Origin: Corynebacterium sp. KPL1814
GTDB taxonomy: Bacteria > Actinomycetota > Actinomycetes > Mycobacteriales > Mycobacteriaceae
Reading direction: 5' to 3'
NCBI RefSeq assembly: GCF_000478175.1
Contig: NZ_KI515774.1
Location: 540,324 to 604,323, forward strand
Length of the DNA: 64,000 nt
The notes beneath the pieces are model-generated. The model had not been told where the DNA came from and ran no database searches. It worked only from the letters and a program-made list of their open reading frames with translations. Below, in pieces: positions 1 through 7,810 of this stretch. Numbering within the stretch: position 1 is the first letter of the stretch; each line of letters opens with the position of its first letter. Both the position numbers and the translations under genes were made by a program.

Positions 1-324
1 CGCGGCCCGTGGTCGTTGACCATCACCGGGGAATCCGCCGACGTCGCCGATATGCACTCTGCCCTCGATAACGAGCGCCCATTGGAATCGGTCAAGTCCA
101 TCTTCTTCGGCGGGAAGTCCGGAGCGCGCACTACCGCTACCACCCAGGTGATCATCACCTTGGACGAGCTCGACCGCATCGTCGATGGCGATGGCGAGGA
201 AATAACCTTGCAGCTCACCAATGGCTCGCGAATCAGGGGCGCTGACTTCGTCACCCGGGTCCTAAGCTCCCACGGGTACATCACGCTGGTACACCCTGTA
301 GAGGCCAAGGGCCAAGGTTGTTGA
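1..324 (+). pseudogene. Internal fragment of an HNH/DUF222-type endonuclease gene (left copy)
   Basis: The reading frame is open from the first base and encodes the segment that precedes the HNH domain, including LTITGESADVADM and VVITLDELDR-like stretches. It matches the protein encoded at about 4516-4818 almost residue for residue. The match ends near base 303, inside the codons for HPVE; the frame then runs seven more codons to a TGA at 322-324. The HNH domain itself (IHH...N...H) is absent, so this copy cannot be an active nuclease. The 5' part lies outside the window. The nucleotide differences from the right copy are mostly synonymous and scattered, so this is an old or independently acquired duplicate rather than a fresh copy. 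Confidence 0.75.
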
Positions 325-610
325 TGGTGATCCGGTAGAGGTCTCGGGGGTCTTGCGCACGGCCCGGGCAGCCCAGGCTTCCATGATCTGCTGGACGGTG
401 CGCTTGCGGGCTGGGGTCGATCCACTCCTCGCGGTGAAGCGCGCGCACTTGCTCCTGGAGCCAGGCTTTGGCCTGCTTCTCGGTGTCGAAGGTCTTGGAG
501 TGCTCCCGGTCGATGTTGTTCCGGTAGCGGGCTACCCAGCGGGTGCGGCCTTTGGTGTAGGTGCTGTCGGCCTTCTTGCGGGGTTTGGTGACGCGGCGTT
601 GGATAGCCGT
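304..610 (-). pseudogene. N-terminal remnant of a tyrosine-recombinase (phage/ICE) integrase
   Basis: The translated segment reads RRVTKPRKK, then RWVARYR...REHSKTFDTEKQAKAWL, which is the arm-type DNA-binding N-terminus of actinobacterial phage or ICE integrases. Three lesions are visible. The expected start, placed 6 bases after an AAGGAG Shine-Dalgarno sequence, is ACG at 610-608 rather than ATG. A frameshift near 412 moves the frame from WIDP to ARKRTVQQIMEAW. The gene then stops abruptly near 304 where the HNH fragment begins, so the core-binding and catalytic (R...HxxR...Y) domains are missing. It is a relic of a mobile element that presumably delivered neighbouring accessory genes. The family is clear; which element it came from is not. 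Confidence 0.7.
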
Positions 611-761
611 GCTATGCTCCTTGGAGGTGTTTGATCCTCGTGGTGGGGGACAGGCCCGTTGTTTCCCCGGTGGTGCGCAGGCCATCGGGGATTTTCTCAT
701 TGGGATCCAAGCATAGCACGGAGGGCCACGGGTGATGTTCCCGTGTCCCACTGTGCTGGGT

Positions 762-1085
762 TTATCCTTTTGGTATGGGAGCGAAGGTTCCGTCTAGCAC
801 TATTTTTGCTGGACTCATTTTCGCTTCAACTGCTATGGATACGGCTTCGTCAAGATGTACAGCCATGAGAGAGATTGGATGGTTGTCATCCCTAGCGCAT
901 CTCTCAAAGTAGTCTATCCACTCTGAATCGATTAGTGCTATCGGAATGGAACTGACTACGTTCTTGGCGTGACCTCGGACTATATTGACCCTTAACCCAT
1001 CGTCATCTTCCATAAGATGGAGCCGCTTGTGGTTAGCAAAGTATGCCACGAGTTGCTCCTTGATGGAGTTGGCCTGGGGTGACAT
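762..1085 (-). CDS. Small cytosolic protein coupled to a secreted toxin-like protein (possible immunity protein)
   Basis: This 107-residue, acidic protein has no signal peptide or membrane segment. Its ATG overlaps the stop of the upstream gene in a TGATG arrangement (ATG at 1085), which indicates translational coupling; a GTG nine bases earlier (1094) is an alternative start. I do not recognise a family. Because the upstream gene encodes a secreted protein with a nuclease-toxin-like pattern, the simplest reading is that this is the cytosolic antitoxin or immunity partner, as in many polymorphic toxin pairs. That role is inferred from gene order and predicted location only. An inverted repeat CACGGG/CCCGTG at 727-745 lies just downstream and could end the transcript. 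Confidence 0.6.
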   Translation of the reverse strand: MSPQANSIKEQLVAYFANHKRLHLMEDDDGLRVNIVRGHAKNVVSSIPIALIDSEWIDYFERCARDDNHPISLMAVHLDEAVSIAVEAKMSPAKIVLDGTFAPIPKG

Positions 1086-1603
1086 CAGTTGCACCCGTCA
1101 TCCGTCGGAAAAGTGGTGAGCACTTCATGCTTGTCGGTCAGGATCGTCCTTGTTCGCTTTGTCTTGACGACTTCTCCAGAGTCCTTGTTGACGAGATAGA
1201 TCTCTGAGCTGACACACCATTTGCCACCATCTTGCGGGGCAGTTTGATCGGGATTAGTGATGTTCTTGGTGAGCGCCATGTCTGCGATGTCGCGCCAGTC
1301 ACGTCCCTCGATGTCGGCGAGTGTTTGCCACTGCGGGCCGTGGCGGTTGACAATGTGGCGGAATCCGACGTTCTCAGTTCCGCATTTCAGGGTGATGTCG
1401 CCAGCGCCAAGCTGGTTTTCTGGCGGCCCGTAGGGGCCACCGTGCCATGTGCGGATCACCTTGCCAATGTCTTTTGCTCCGTCTTGTGGGCAAGCGCCCC
1501 AAACCGCAGGATCTGGCATGTCAACAGCCTGCGCGGGGATCGTAGTGAGTGGGCCGAATACCGCTGCGCTAAGGCTGACCGCAAGTAGTCTTTTGATTCT
1601 AAT
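1085..1603 (-). CDS. Secreted toxin-like protein with signal peptide, probable ATT start
   Basis: The first ATG in frame (1519) would give a 144-residue protein starting MPDPAVWGACPQD. The frame is open further upstream and there encodes a textbook signal peptide: K-R n-region, hydrophobic LLAVSLSAAVFGPLTT, and an AQA cleavage site about 26 residues in. No ATG, GTG or TTG lies in this extension, and an in-frame TAA sits just before it. The best start is ATT at 1603, four bases after a strong AAGGAGG. The mature protein has GFRHIVNRHG near its N-terminus, W-rich and D-rich helices in the middle, and ends TTFPTDDGC. The H..RH plus late T-x-(Y/F)-P pattern resembles RNase-type polymorphic toxin domains, but I cannot assign a named family. 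The coupled downstream gene would be its partner. Confidence 0.6.
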   Translation of the reverse strand: MRIKRLLAVSLSAAVFGPLTTIPAQAVDMPDPAVWGACPQDGAKDIGKVIRTWHGGPYGPPENQLGAGDITLKCGTENVGFRHIVNRHGPQWQTLADIEGRDWRDIADMALTKNITNPDQTAPQDGGKWCVSSEIYLVNKDSGEVVKTKRTRTILTDKHEVLTTFPTDDGCN

Positions 1604-1605
1604 GT

Positions 1606-1614
1606 CCCCTCCTT
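1606..1614 (-). promoter_or_regulatory. Shine-Dalgarno AAGGAGGGG deciding the ATT start
   Basis: This purine run lies four bases before the ATT at 1603 and no other start candidate is within reach in that frame. It is the main argument that translation begins there and includes the signal peptide. The same region can also be read in another frame from an ATG at 1641, but that product has no signal-peptide character. Confidence 0.5.
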
Positions 1615-1760
1615 AACTAGTGTGACTGGGATATCAATCATGGTAGGGTAGCGCCGCAGGTTTCACAACCGAGAAGAAGAGATTCCCCTCACGTCAGATA
1701 TGTACGAAAGCGCCCCTGGCTTGCATGAGGTCAGGGGCAGGTAAGGAGTTTTGCAGGGGG

Positions 1761-2571
1761 CTACAGGGCGGCGTCGAACTTCGCTGCGCACTGTTTCGTC
1801 CATCCGGTGGTGCCGTCGGTGAATACCGTGGTGCCACGCTGGTAAAGGGTGTGGTCGGTGAGGCAGTGGGAGGTGGTCTGCCCGGTGTCCTGTACGGGCG
1901 GGGCAGGCGGTGCCGTGGCGTCATCGACCGGCTGGGCGGGTTGCGCGGGTAGCTTTGAGGTGTTGTCATCACCTTGAGCAGGGGCCGGAGCCCCCGGAAG
2001 ATCCAGTACCCAAGCCTTCGTCGCACCTCGGGGTGAGATGGTGAGATTTTCCGCGTTCGCAGGTACCGCGTAGACGTTCTGCGTGCGCTGTTTTCACCCA
2101 CGCGGGTGAGGCTATCCCCTGTGGGGGACAAAGATTCGCAATCGAATGCGATGCCCAGCGGCTCCGAATATCCGTCCTTCGTGAGCACTTTCGCGTCGCC
2201 GGTGGTGAAGGAGAAGTTATCCGACCAGGAGTACTCATTGACGGCGATCTCCGCGTCAAAGGTGAGATAGGTCTGCTCCTCGGTGGGGCGTCTACGTAGC
2301 TGGCGACTCGGGGACACTGGTCATGTAGAGCCACGTTGCTGATAGTGACGTCAATGTCGCAGGTCCGATCACCATCGCAGGTGATGGTGAAAGGCTCTCC
2401 TTCATTGATGGTGTCCAGTGTGGGGTCCGAGGACGCAGCCACCTCGGTGGAAGGAGCGGCTTCCGCAGTCGTGGTGATGTCCTCCTTGGCCTCATTAGCG
2501 CTGCTGCACGCGGACAGGAGCAGGGCAGCGGGGATCAAGACGCCCAGGGGCCGGATAGTGGTGCACTGCAT
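1761..2571 (-). pseudogene. Frameshifted lipoprotein gene
   Basis: The N-terminus (start 2571) is a lipoprotein signal peptide with lipobox LLSAC, Cys at residue 22, followed by a Ser/Thr/Glu-rich linker and a beta-rich segment with paired cysteines (ITCDGDRTCDI). After ...HDQCPRVASYVD, near 2290, the sensible protein continues in a second frame (EEQTYLTFDAEIAVNEYSW). Near 2081-2088 it moves to a third frame (QNVYAVPANAENLTISP...) that runs through a Pro-rich linker and a short Cys-containing tail (SHCLTDHTLYQRG...WTKQCAAKFDAAL) to TAG at 1761. Rejoined, it would be about 270 residues. The gene lies 23 bases downstream of the Excalibur gene on the same strand. Two single-base shifts mean it is either decaying or affected by sequencing error. 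Function unknown. Confidence 0.7.
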
Positions 2572-2594
2572 GATGGGTTCCTTTCTAGGTGGGG

Positions 2595-3365
2595 CTACTC
2601 GCAGGCCACGCCGTCGCCGTCTTTGTCGAGATCGCGGCTGTTACCGGAGCTGTCTGTGTAGAGCGGAGCAGCACCGGCAGCACGCACGGCTGCGCAGTTC
2701 TTGTAGTAGGTGGATGCTGCAGGGGCGGGGCGACAGGAGCTTCATAGGCGGGAGCAGGATCCGCCACAGGGGCCGGAGCGTTAGCCTCCTCCACGTCCCC
2801 CGCAGCTGTGTCGTTGCTCTCCTCGACAGCGGTTTCCACCGGCTCCTCAACCTGCTCTGGCTCCTCCTCCTGGGTGACCACCTCGGTCAGGGTGACCTCT
2901 GCGGTCACAGCCCCCTCTGAGGTCACCTCCACAACGCAGGTCTGCATCGCCGTAGGAGTCTCCACCACAGGCTCCTTCTCGGGTACGTCGCTCTCTGTCG
3001 CCGGGACAATCGCAGACCCCACAACCAGCCCCACGATGGACCCGATGGCAATGACAGGCCACCGCCGGTTGACCTTCTCAGCGGCGGGCGGCTTACCAAG
3101 CAGGTACGATCCGCTTCGGACAAGAACGTGTAATTCTCAACCCCCTTCGCGGCTTCCGCAGAGCGTCCCTGTCGTGCTTCTCACAGTACATCCACCAGCC
3201 GCCAGGCAAGATGATCGCGACCCCCATGATGACCGCACCGATGAAGGTTCCAACACCGCCCTTCCCGATGCTGAGGAGACCTCCGAGCACCAACAGCACC
3301 CCGAGGATGATGGAGGCCCAGGCCAGGACGGTTTTCCAGGTTGGCGGTTTATGCTGCTCAGCCAT
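2595..3365 (-). pseudogene. Frameshifted membrane protein with C-terminal Excalibur domain
   Basis: Reading starts at ATG 3365 with two membrane segments (WKTVLAWASIILGVLLVLGGLLS and FIGAVIMGVAIILPGGWWMY), then an EKHDRDAL linker. The frame shifts near 3145, at a run of five C, to KGVENYTFLSEADRT; near 3105 to YLLGKPPAAEKVNRRW, followed by a third membrane segment (PVIAIGSIVGLVVG) and a long acidic Glu/Val/Thr stalk; and near 2726, in AGGGGCGGGG, to the Excalibur domain (YYKNCAAVRAAGAAPLY...DLDKDGDGVACE) ending at TAG 2595. This order is common in actinobacterial surface proteins, where Excalibur is a small DxDxDGxxCE calcium-binding module. No single frame encodes more than a piece, so the gene is broken as written. 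Confidence 0.75.
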
Positions 3366-3469
3366 AATTCAACTCCCAGTATCTCGTGTCACAGGGGGTA
3401 CGAAAGTATCCTAAGCCGCCCAGCTCGCAAGGCAGAACACAACGCGGGTAGCGGGGGGACACCCCCAGG

Positions 3470-3489
3470 ATCCCGCAAAAATCCCGCAA
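3470..3489. repeat. Short tandem ATCCCGCAA repeat near an accessory-region junction
   Basis: Two copies of ATCCCGCAA sit at 3470-3478 and 3481-3489, next to a GGGGG-ACA-CCCCC inverted repeat at 3454-3466. They lie in the 200-base gap between the start of the Excalibur gene and the truncated permease, where the sequence changes from accessory genes to permease remnant. This could be a recombination scar, or no more than a local tandem duplication. Confidence 0.3.
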
Positions 3490-3572
3490 GCCACGCCGGA
3501 ACCCCTGGAATGGCCGGAATAACCTGAATGCTCGGACGGTTCTGACCTGCGGAACTGTGAAACCACTGGTAG

Positions 3573-3995
3573 TGGAATCGGGTTGCAACGTTTGCAGAGA
3601 ATATCGGCGTTATGGCTGCCACGCGCGTCTATTCCACGGCCGCGTATTGGGTTGCCGCCCTGACCGCTATTTTGCTGGCGTTCGTCCCGAAGTTCGGTGC
3701 GCTGATTTTCTCCATTCCCACCGGCGTGCTTGGCGGGGCCACCCTCGTGCTCTATGGGCTTATCGGCATGCTGGGCGTGCGGATCTGGATGGATAATGAG
3801 GTCAACTTCAATAACCCGGTGAACCTGACGGCGGCCGCGGTGGCCTTGATCGCGGGCATCGGCAACCTGACCCTGACCGTGGGCGGGGTGAGCCTGGAGG
3901 GCATCGCCTGGGGTTCTGTCGGCATCATCATTGCGTATCCCATCATGCGGCGGCTGTACGAAACCGTGGGCGAAGGCCACGACGCTAAATACTAA
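3573..3995 (+). pseudogene. C-terminal fragment of an NCS2 uracil/xanthine permease
   Basis: The frame encodes AENIGVMAATRVYSTAAYWVAAL and three to four membrane segments. ENIGxMAxTRVYS...YWVAA is the conserved signature of UraA-type nucleobase:cation symporters. Intact family members have about 430 residues and some 14 membrane helices; here only the last 130 or so remain. An in-frame TAG at 3570-3572 and unrelated sequence upstream show that the N-terminal two thirds are gone. The best internal ATG is 3612, but a product from it could not transport. It is the remnant of a chromosomal gene cut by insertion or deletion of the accessory segment to its left. Confidence 0.75.
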
Positions 3996-4121
3996 AATCT
4001 GTGGATAACTTTGTTGACCCCGCCGCGAAATAGCGCCGTGGCGGTAAGGTTCGCAGCGTAATCCACAGGCCTTCGTGCGTGCGGTCGCCGTTGCGCCGGA
4101 TTGTGCGTTGTACTAGGCGGC

Positions 4122-5151
4122 ATGAACGCACTCGACCGTTATTTAACCGCGCTGGGCCAAGGTATGGATATCATCGCCGCCGCCCGGGGCTTAAGCGAGC
4201 GCGACGTGGTGCAGCGCGGCGCCAGCGACATCGCCGCGCGCGAGGTGGTGCATCTTTGCGATGTCTATTTTGGCCGCTGTGCCTTTAGCGCCAAGCAACG
4301 CACGGCGCGCTCGACGACGCACCCGCTCGACGTGCTCAGCCTCATCGAAAAGTTCGCGCTGCGCGCTCGCACCCAACGCGATGCTTGGGCCATACGCTCC
4401 GAGTTATGTGAGTTCCGCGGAAGCGCCACTGCCTTGCGTAAGCGGGCGCGCGACCTCTTGCGGGAGCTACAGCCGCCCCGCACTCCCAAGAAAGGCGTGC
4501 GGATCACCCGCCGGCCGCGGCCCGTGGTCGTTGACCATCACCGGGGAATCCGCCGACGTCGCCGATATGCACTCTGCCCTCGATAACGAGCGCCCATTCG
4601 AATCGGTCAAATCCATCTTCTTTGGCGGGAAGTCTGGGGCGCGCACCACCGCCACTACGCAGGTGGTCATCACCTTGGACGAGCTCGACCGCATCGTTGA
4701 TGGCGATGGCGAGGAAATAACCCTCCAGCTCACCAATGGCTCGCGCATCAGCGGCGCCGACCTCGCGAGCCGGGTTTTAAGCGATCATGGATACATCACG
4801 CTTGTGCATCCCGTTGAGGGGCCGGTCAACTTGTACCGCACGTCCCGGTTTGCCAACGCGAAGCAGCGCTTGATGGCGGCCGCCGTCAATCCCGTATGCC
4901 CCTGGGAAAAGTGCAATTATCCTGCCGATGAGTGCCAGATTCACCACCTAGAAAGCTGGCAGCACGGTGGCAATACCAATGCCGCTAACCTCGCTACTTG
5001 TTGCCCGTACCATAACGGCGTCAACGATGATGACCCGCAGGCCCCGCCGCGGCGCGGGCGATTGGCCCGAATACAAGGAAAAGTCCGCTGGCTTCCGCCG
5101 TGGGCCACGAACCCCGGCAGCCCGAACGAAAACGACCGGCCGCCATCCTAA
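4122..5151 (+). pseudogene. HNH endonuclease (DUF222-type) with one frameshift
   Basis: Starting at ATG 4122 (MNALDRYLTALGQGMDI), the frame runs through a helical N-terminal domain typical of corynebacterial DUF222/HNH proteins to KKGVRITRRP. Near 4520, in a GC-rich stretch, the family sequence continues in another frame as PWSLTITGESADVADMHSALD and ends at 5151. The HNH domain is complete in the second part: CPWEKCNYPADECQIHHLESW, then TNAANLATCCPYHN, giving the HH...N...H metal and catalytic residues with zinc-type cysteines. One base would restore a protein of about 340 residues. These genes are repeated many times in corynebacteria, are often linked to mobile DNA, and their physiological role is not settled. 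Confidence 0.75.
4516..4818 (+). repeat. Right copy of a ~300-base diverged direct repeat (partner 1-303)
   Basis: This stretch of the HNH gene matches bases 1-303 in the same orientation, with scattered, mostly third-position differences. The two copies bracket the integrase remnant, the toxin-like pair, the broken surface-protein genes and the permease fragment. Homologous recombination between them could delete or have inserted the 4.2 kb between. Confidence 0.7.
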
Positions 5152-5305
5152 GAATCCGGGACAAGAGGATTAGCGCAAAAGGATCCGCGCGCCCGCACCG
5201 ATCCACAGGCTCAGGGCCAAAAATCTAAGCGACCGCGCTTGTGCGCCGCGCGAGCTGAATAGCCGGCGCAATGGGCACTAGGAAACCCGCCGATGGATCG
5301 CAAAA

Positions 5306-5330
5306 GCTCCCCGCCGTCAAGGCGAGGAGC
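5306..5330 (-). terminator. Rho-independent terminator after ptsH
   Basis: Arms GCTCCCCGCC and GGCGAGGAGC (one mismatch) around a five-base loop are followed, read on the minus strand, by TTTT. It lies 41 bases past the ptsH stop and should end the fruK-fruA-ptsH transcript. The rest of the gap from 5152 to 5370 shows no gene. Confidence 0.7.
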
Positions 5331-5370
5331 GTACGAGTCGTGTTTAAACGCTAGTTATGAGCAGCAGCGC

Positions 5371-5640
5371 TTAGGAAGCGTCGAGATCCTGCTCGATGAG
5401 GCCGGCGATCTTCTCAACGGCTTCTTCGTTATCAGAGGTAACGGTGACCTCGTCGCCCTGCTCGGCACCGAGGGCCATGATCATCAGGGAAGAAGCGGCG
5501 TCGGTTTCGTTATCGTCATCTTCACCAACGAGGTTCAGGAAGATATCCTCGTCGAATTCGCCGGCAGCGTCAGCAATGATGGAGGCAGGACGTGCGTGCA
5601 GTCCTACGGAGGAGCCGACCTTTACAGTCTTGGAAGCCAT
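5371..5640 (-). CDS. ptsH: Phosphocarrier protein HPr
   Basis: This 89-residue protein has the usual length of HPr. The phosphorylated histidine is in GLHARPAS (His15), and the regulatory-serine region is DAASSLMIMALGAEQGDEV. HPr takes phosphate from Enzyme I (ptsI, 3.3 kb away on the other strand) and passes it to EIIA domains such as that of FruA, the next gene upstream. It is cytosolic. It is the last gene of a fruK-fruA-ptsH cluster, as in C. glutamicum; the 55-base gap to fruA could still hold its own promoter. The Glu/Asp-rich insert (GEDDDNETD) is typical of actinobacterial HPr. Confidence 0.95.
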   Translation of the reverse strand: MASKTVKVGSSVGLHARPASIIADAAGEFDEDIFLNLVGEDDDNETDAASSLMIMALGAEQGDEVTVTSDNEEAVEKIAGLIEQDLDAS

Positions 5641-5695
5641 GGAAATTATCCTTTCTGTGGTTAATTTATCGTGATCCAGTGTACGAGTGATTGGT

Positions 5696-7792
5696 TTATG
5701 CCGCCACGTTCTGGGAACCGGTCTTGGACTCTGGAGCAGCCTTTTGAGCAGCTTGCTGGACGGTTTTATTGGGCCAGAATTGCTTCATGGCCAAGACCGC
5801 GACGGTGGACACCGCCACGCCGGCAAGGATTGCGACCAGGTAGGCCCAGAACGGATCGATGGCGAAGGCGACGAAGACACCACCGTGCGGGGCACGGGAC
5901 TCGACCGACAGCGCCATGGAGATAGCACCCGTTACGGCACCACCGGCCATCATGGAAGGGATGACGCGGAACGGATCGGCCGCGGCGAAGGGGATGGCGC
6001 CTTCGGAGACGAAGGACAGGCCGAGTAGCCAGGCGGACTTACCGTTTTCCTGCTCGGCAGGGGTAAATAGCGACTTGCGAATGAAGGTTGCCAAGGACAG
6101 TGCGATGGGCGGCACCATGCCGGCGGCCATGACAGCGGCCATGATTTGCATGGAGGCTGCGTCGCCGGTGGACAACCCCGCGGTGGCAAAGAGGTATGCG
6201 GCCTTGTTGACTGGGCCGCCCAGGTCGACGCACATCATCAGGCCTAAGATGATGCCGAGCACTACGGTAGAAGACCCAGACATGGAAGACAGCCAATCTT
6301 GCAGGCCCTCCATCAGCGCGGCCAGTGGGGCGCCCAAGAGCAGGTACATCGACAGGCCAACGACGAGGGAGGTCAAAAGCGGAATGATGACCACCGGCAT
6401 GAGGGAACCGAGCCAGCGCGGGACCTTCCAATTGCCAATCCAGAGGGCGATGAAGCCGGCCAACAAACCGGTGACCAGGCCACCGATGAAGCCCGCGTCG
6501 AGGGTCACAGCGATAGCACCGCCGACAAAGCCCGGCGCAATACCAGGGCGCCCGGCCAGGGCGTAGGCGATATAGCCAGAAAGTGCGGCGACAATAAAGC
6601 CCATTGCGGCCTGGCCGATGGCAAAAAGCACCGCGCCTATATAAAGCGAGTAGCCGGAATGCTCGAACGACATCGTCTCACCGTCGACGATGATGTCATT
6701 GCCCGGCAGGTTGGATAGGGAGTAATCCGTGGAAAGCGCCTGCCAGCCATTGGCCATATCGGCGCCGCCGAAGAGGAATCCGAGGGCGAGCAGCAGGCCG
6801 CCGGCGGCAACGAACGGCACCATGTAGGACACGCCGGTCATAATCGCCTGTTGGATGCGCTTGCCCCAACCCAGCGATTTTCCTTCTTCTTCGGCGGAGG
6901 AGGAAGAGGCGGTGCCAGAGACCTTTCGGGCATTCGGGTTCTTCGCCGCCGCGATGGCTTCATCGAGCATCTTGCCGGGCTCGTTGATGGCCCGCTTGAC
7001 GCCGGATTCGATGACGGGTTTGCCCGCGAAGCGTTCGCGGTCGCGCACGCCAACGTCCGTGGCAAAGATGACCGCGTCGGCAGCGTCGATGGTGGACTGC
7101 GAGACCGATTCATTATTGGACGAGCCCTGGGTTTCGACGGTGAGGTCGACGTCGTCGCGCTCGCCGGCGGTTTGGGTTAGGGCATCGGCAGCCATGTAGG
7201 TGTGCGCGATGCCGGTCGGGCAGGCCGTGATGGCAACGATGCGGGTAGCTTGTGCCGAGGAGCCCGCGCTTTCCGATGCCCCCGCTGAAGCGCCCGCCGC
7301 AGCCTCCGCGTTGTCCTGCTTTTTCTTCTTCGGCTTTTCCGCGTTGACGACGGCGAGGATTTCCTTAACAATTTCTTCCTTCGTCGATGCGGTGCGCAGG
7401 GCCTCTAGGAAGTCCTTGCGCACGAGGGCGCGGGCGAGTTTGGAAAGAATTTGCAGGTGGGCCTTGCCGCCGCCGGCGGGTGCGGCGATCAGAAAAACTA
7501 ACTGGGCGTCGCCGTCTGGGCCGGAAAAATCCACGCCACGGGATAAGCGGACTAAGGCCAGTGTTGGCTCGGTGACGGCTTCGGAACGGCAGTGGGGAAT
7601 GGCCACGCCGCCGGGCACGCCGGTGCCGGCCTTGGCTTCGCGGTCGATGGCGGGCTGGGCGAGGCCTGAAACCTCGGTTGCGCGCCCGGTATCGTGCACC
7701 AAGGTGGCGAGGTTGGTGATTACGGATTCGACGCTATCGCCGAAGTCGGCGTCAAGCGCTACCAGTTCGGTAGTGATGAGATCGGATGCCAT
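5696..7792 (-). CDS. fruA: Fructose-specific PTS permease EIIABC
   Basis: This 698-residue protein takes up fructose and phosphorylates it to fructose 1-phosphate at the membrane. Domains in order: EIIA (residues 1-150, phosphorylated His67 in GGVAIPHCRSE); a charged, Ala/Ser-rich linker (about 152-182); EIIB (about 184-290, phosphocysteine Cys191 in ITACPTGIAHTYMA); and EIIC (about 315-680), with about ten membrane segments and fructose-family motifs such as GAIPFAAADP. The order A-B-C and the length fit ptsF of C. glutamicum. It starts 18 bases after the fruK stop, so the two are almost certainly co-transcribed. Phosphate comes from HPr encoded next door. Confidence 0.95.
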   Translation of the reverse strand: MASDLITTELVALDADFGDSVESVITNLATLVHDTGRATEVSGLAQPAIDREAKAGTGVPGGVAIPHCRSEAVTEPTLALVRLSRGVDFSGPDGDAQLVFLIAAPAGGGKAHLQILSKLARALVRKDFLEALRTASTKEEIVKEILAVVNAEKPKKKKQDNAEAAAGASAGASESAGSSAQATRIVAITACPTGIAHTYMAADALTQTAGERDDVDLTVETQGSSNNESVSQSTIDAADAVIFATDVGVRDRERFAGKPVIESGVKRAINEPGKMLDEAIAAAKNPNARKVSGTASSSSAEEEGKSLGWGKRIQQAIMTGVSYMVPFVAAGGLLLALGFLFGGADMANGWQALSTDYSLSNLPGNDIIVDGETMSFEHSGYSLYIGAVLFAIGQAAMGFIVAALSGYIAYALAGRPGIAPGFVGGAIAVTLDAGFIGGLVTGLLAGFIALWIGNWKVPRWLGSLMPVVIIPLLTSLVVGLSMYLLLGAPLAALMEGLQDWLSSMSGSSTVVLGIILGLMMCVDLGGPVNKAAYLFATAGLSTGDAASMQIMAAVMAAGMVPPIALSLATFIRKSLFTPAEQENGKSAWLLGLSFVSEGAIPFAAADPFRVIPSMMAGGAVTGAISMALSVESRAPHGGVFVAFAIDPFWAYLVAILAGVAVSTVAVLAMKQFWPNKTVQQAAQKAAPESKTGSQNVAA

Positions 7793-7810
7793 GATGGAAG
7801 GCTCCTTTAG

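Noticed and set aside
353-868. Plus-strand frames opposite the integrase relic and the small partner gene
   Set aside because: The minus-strand readings carry family features or coupling; these do not.
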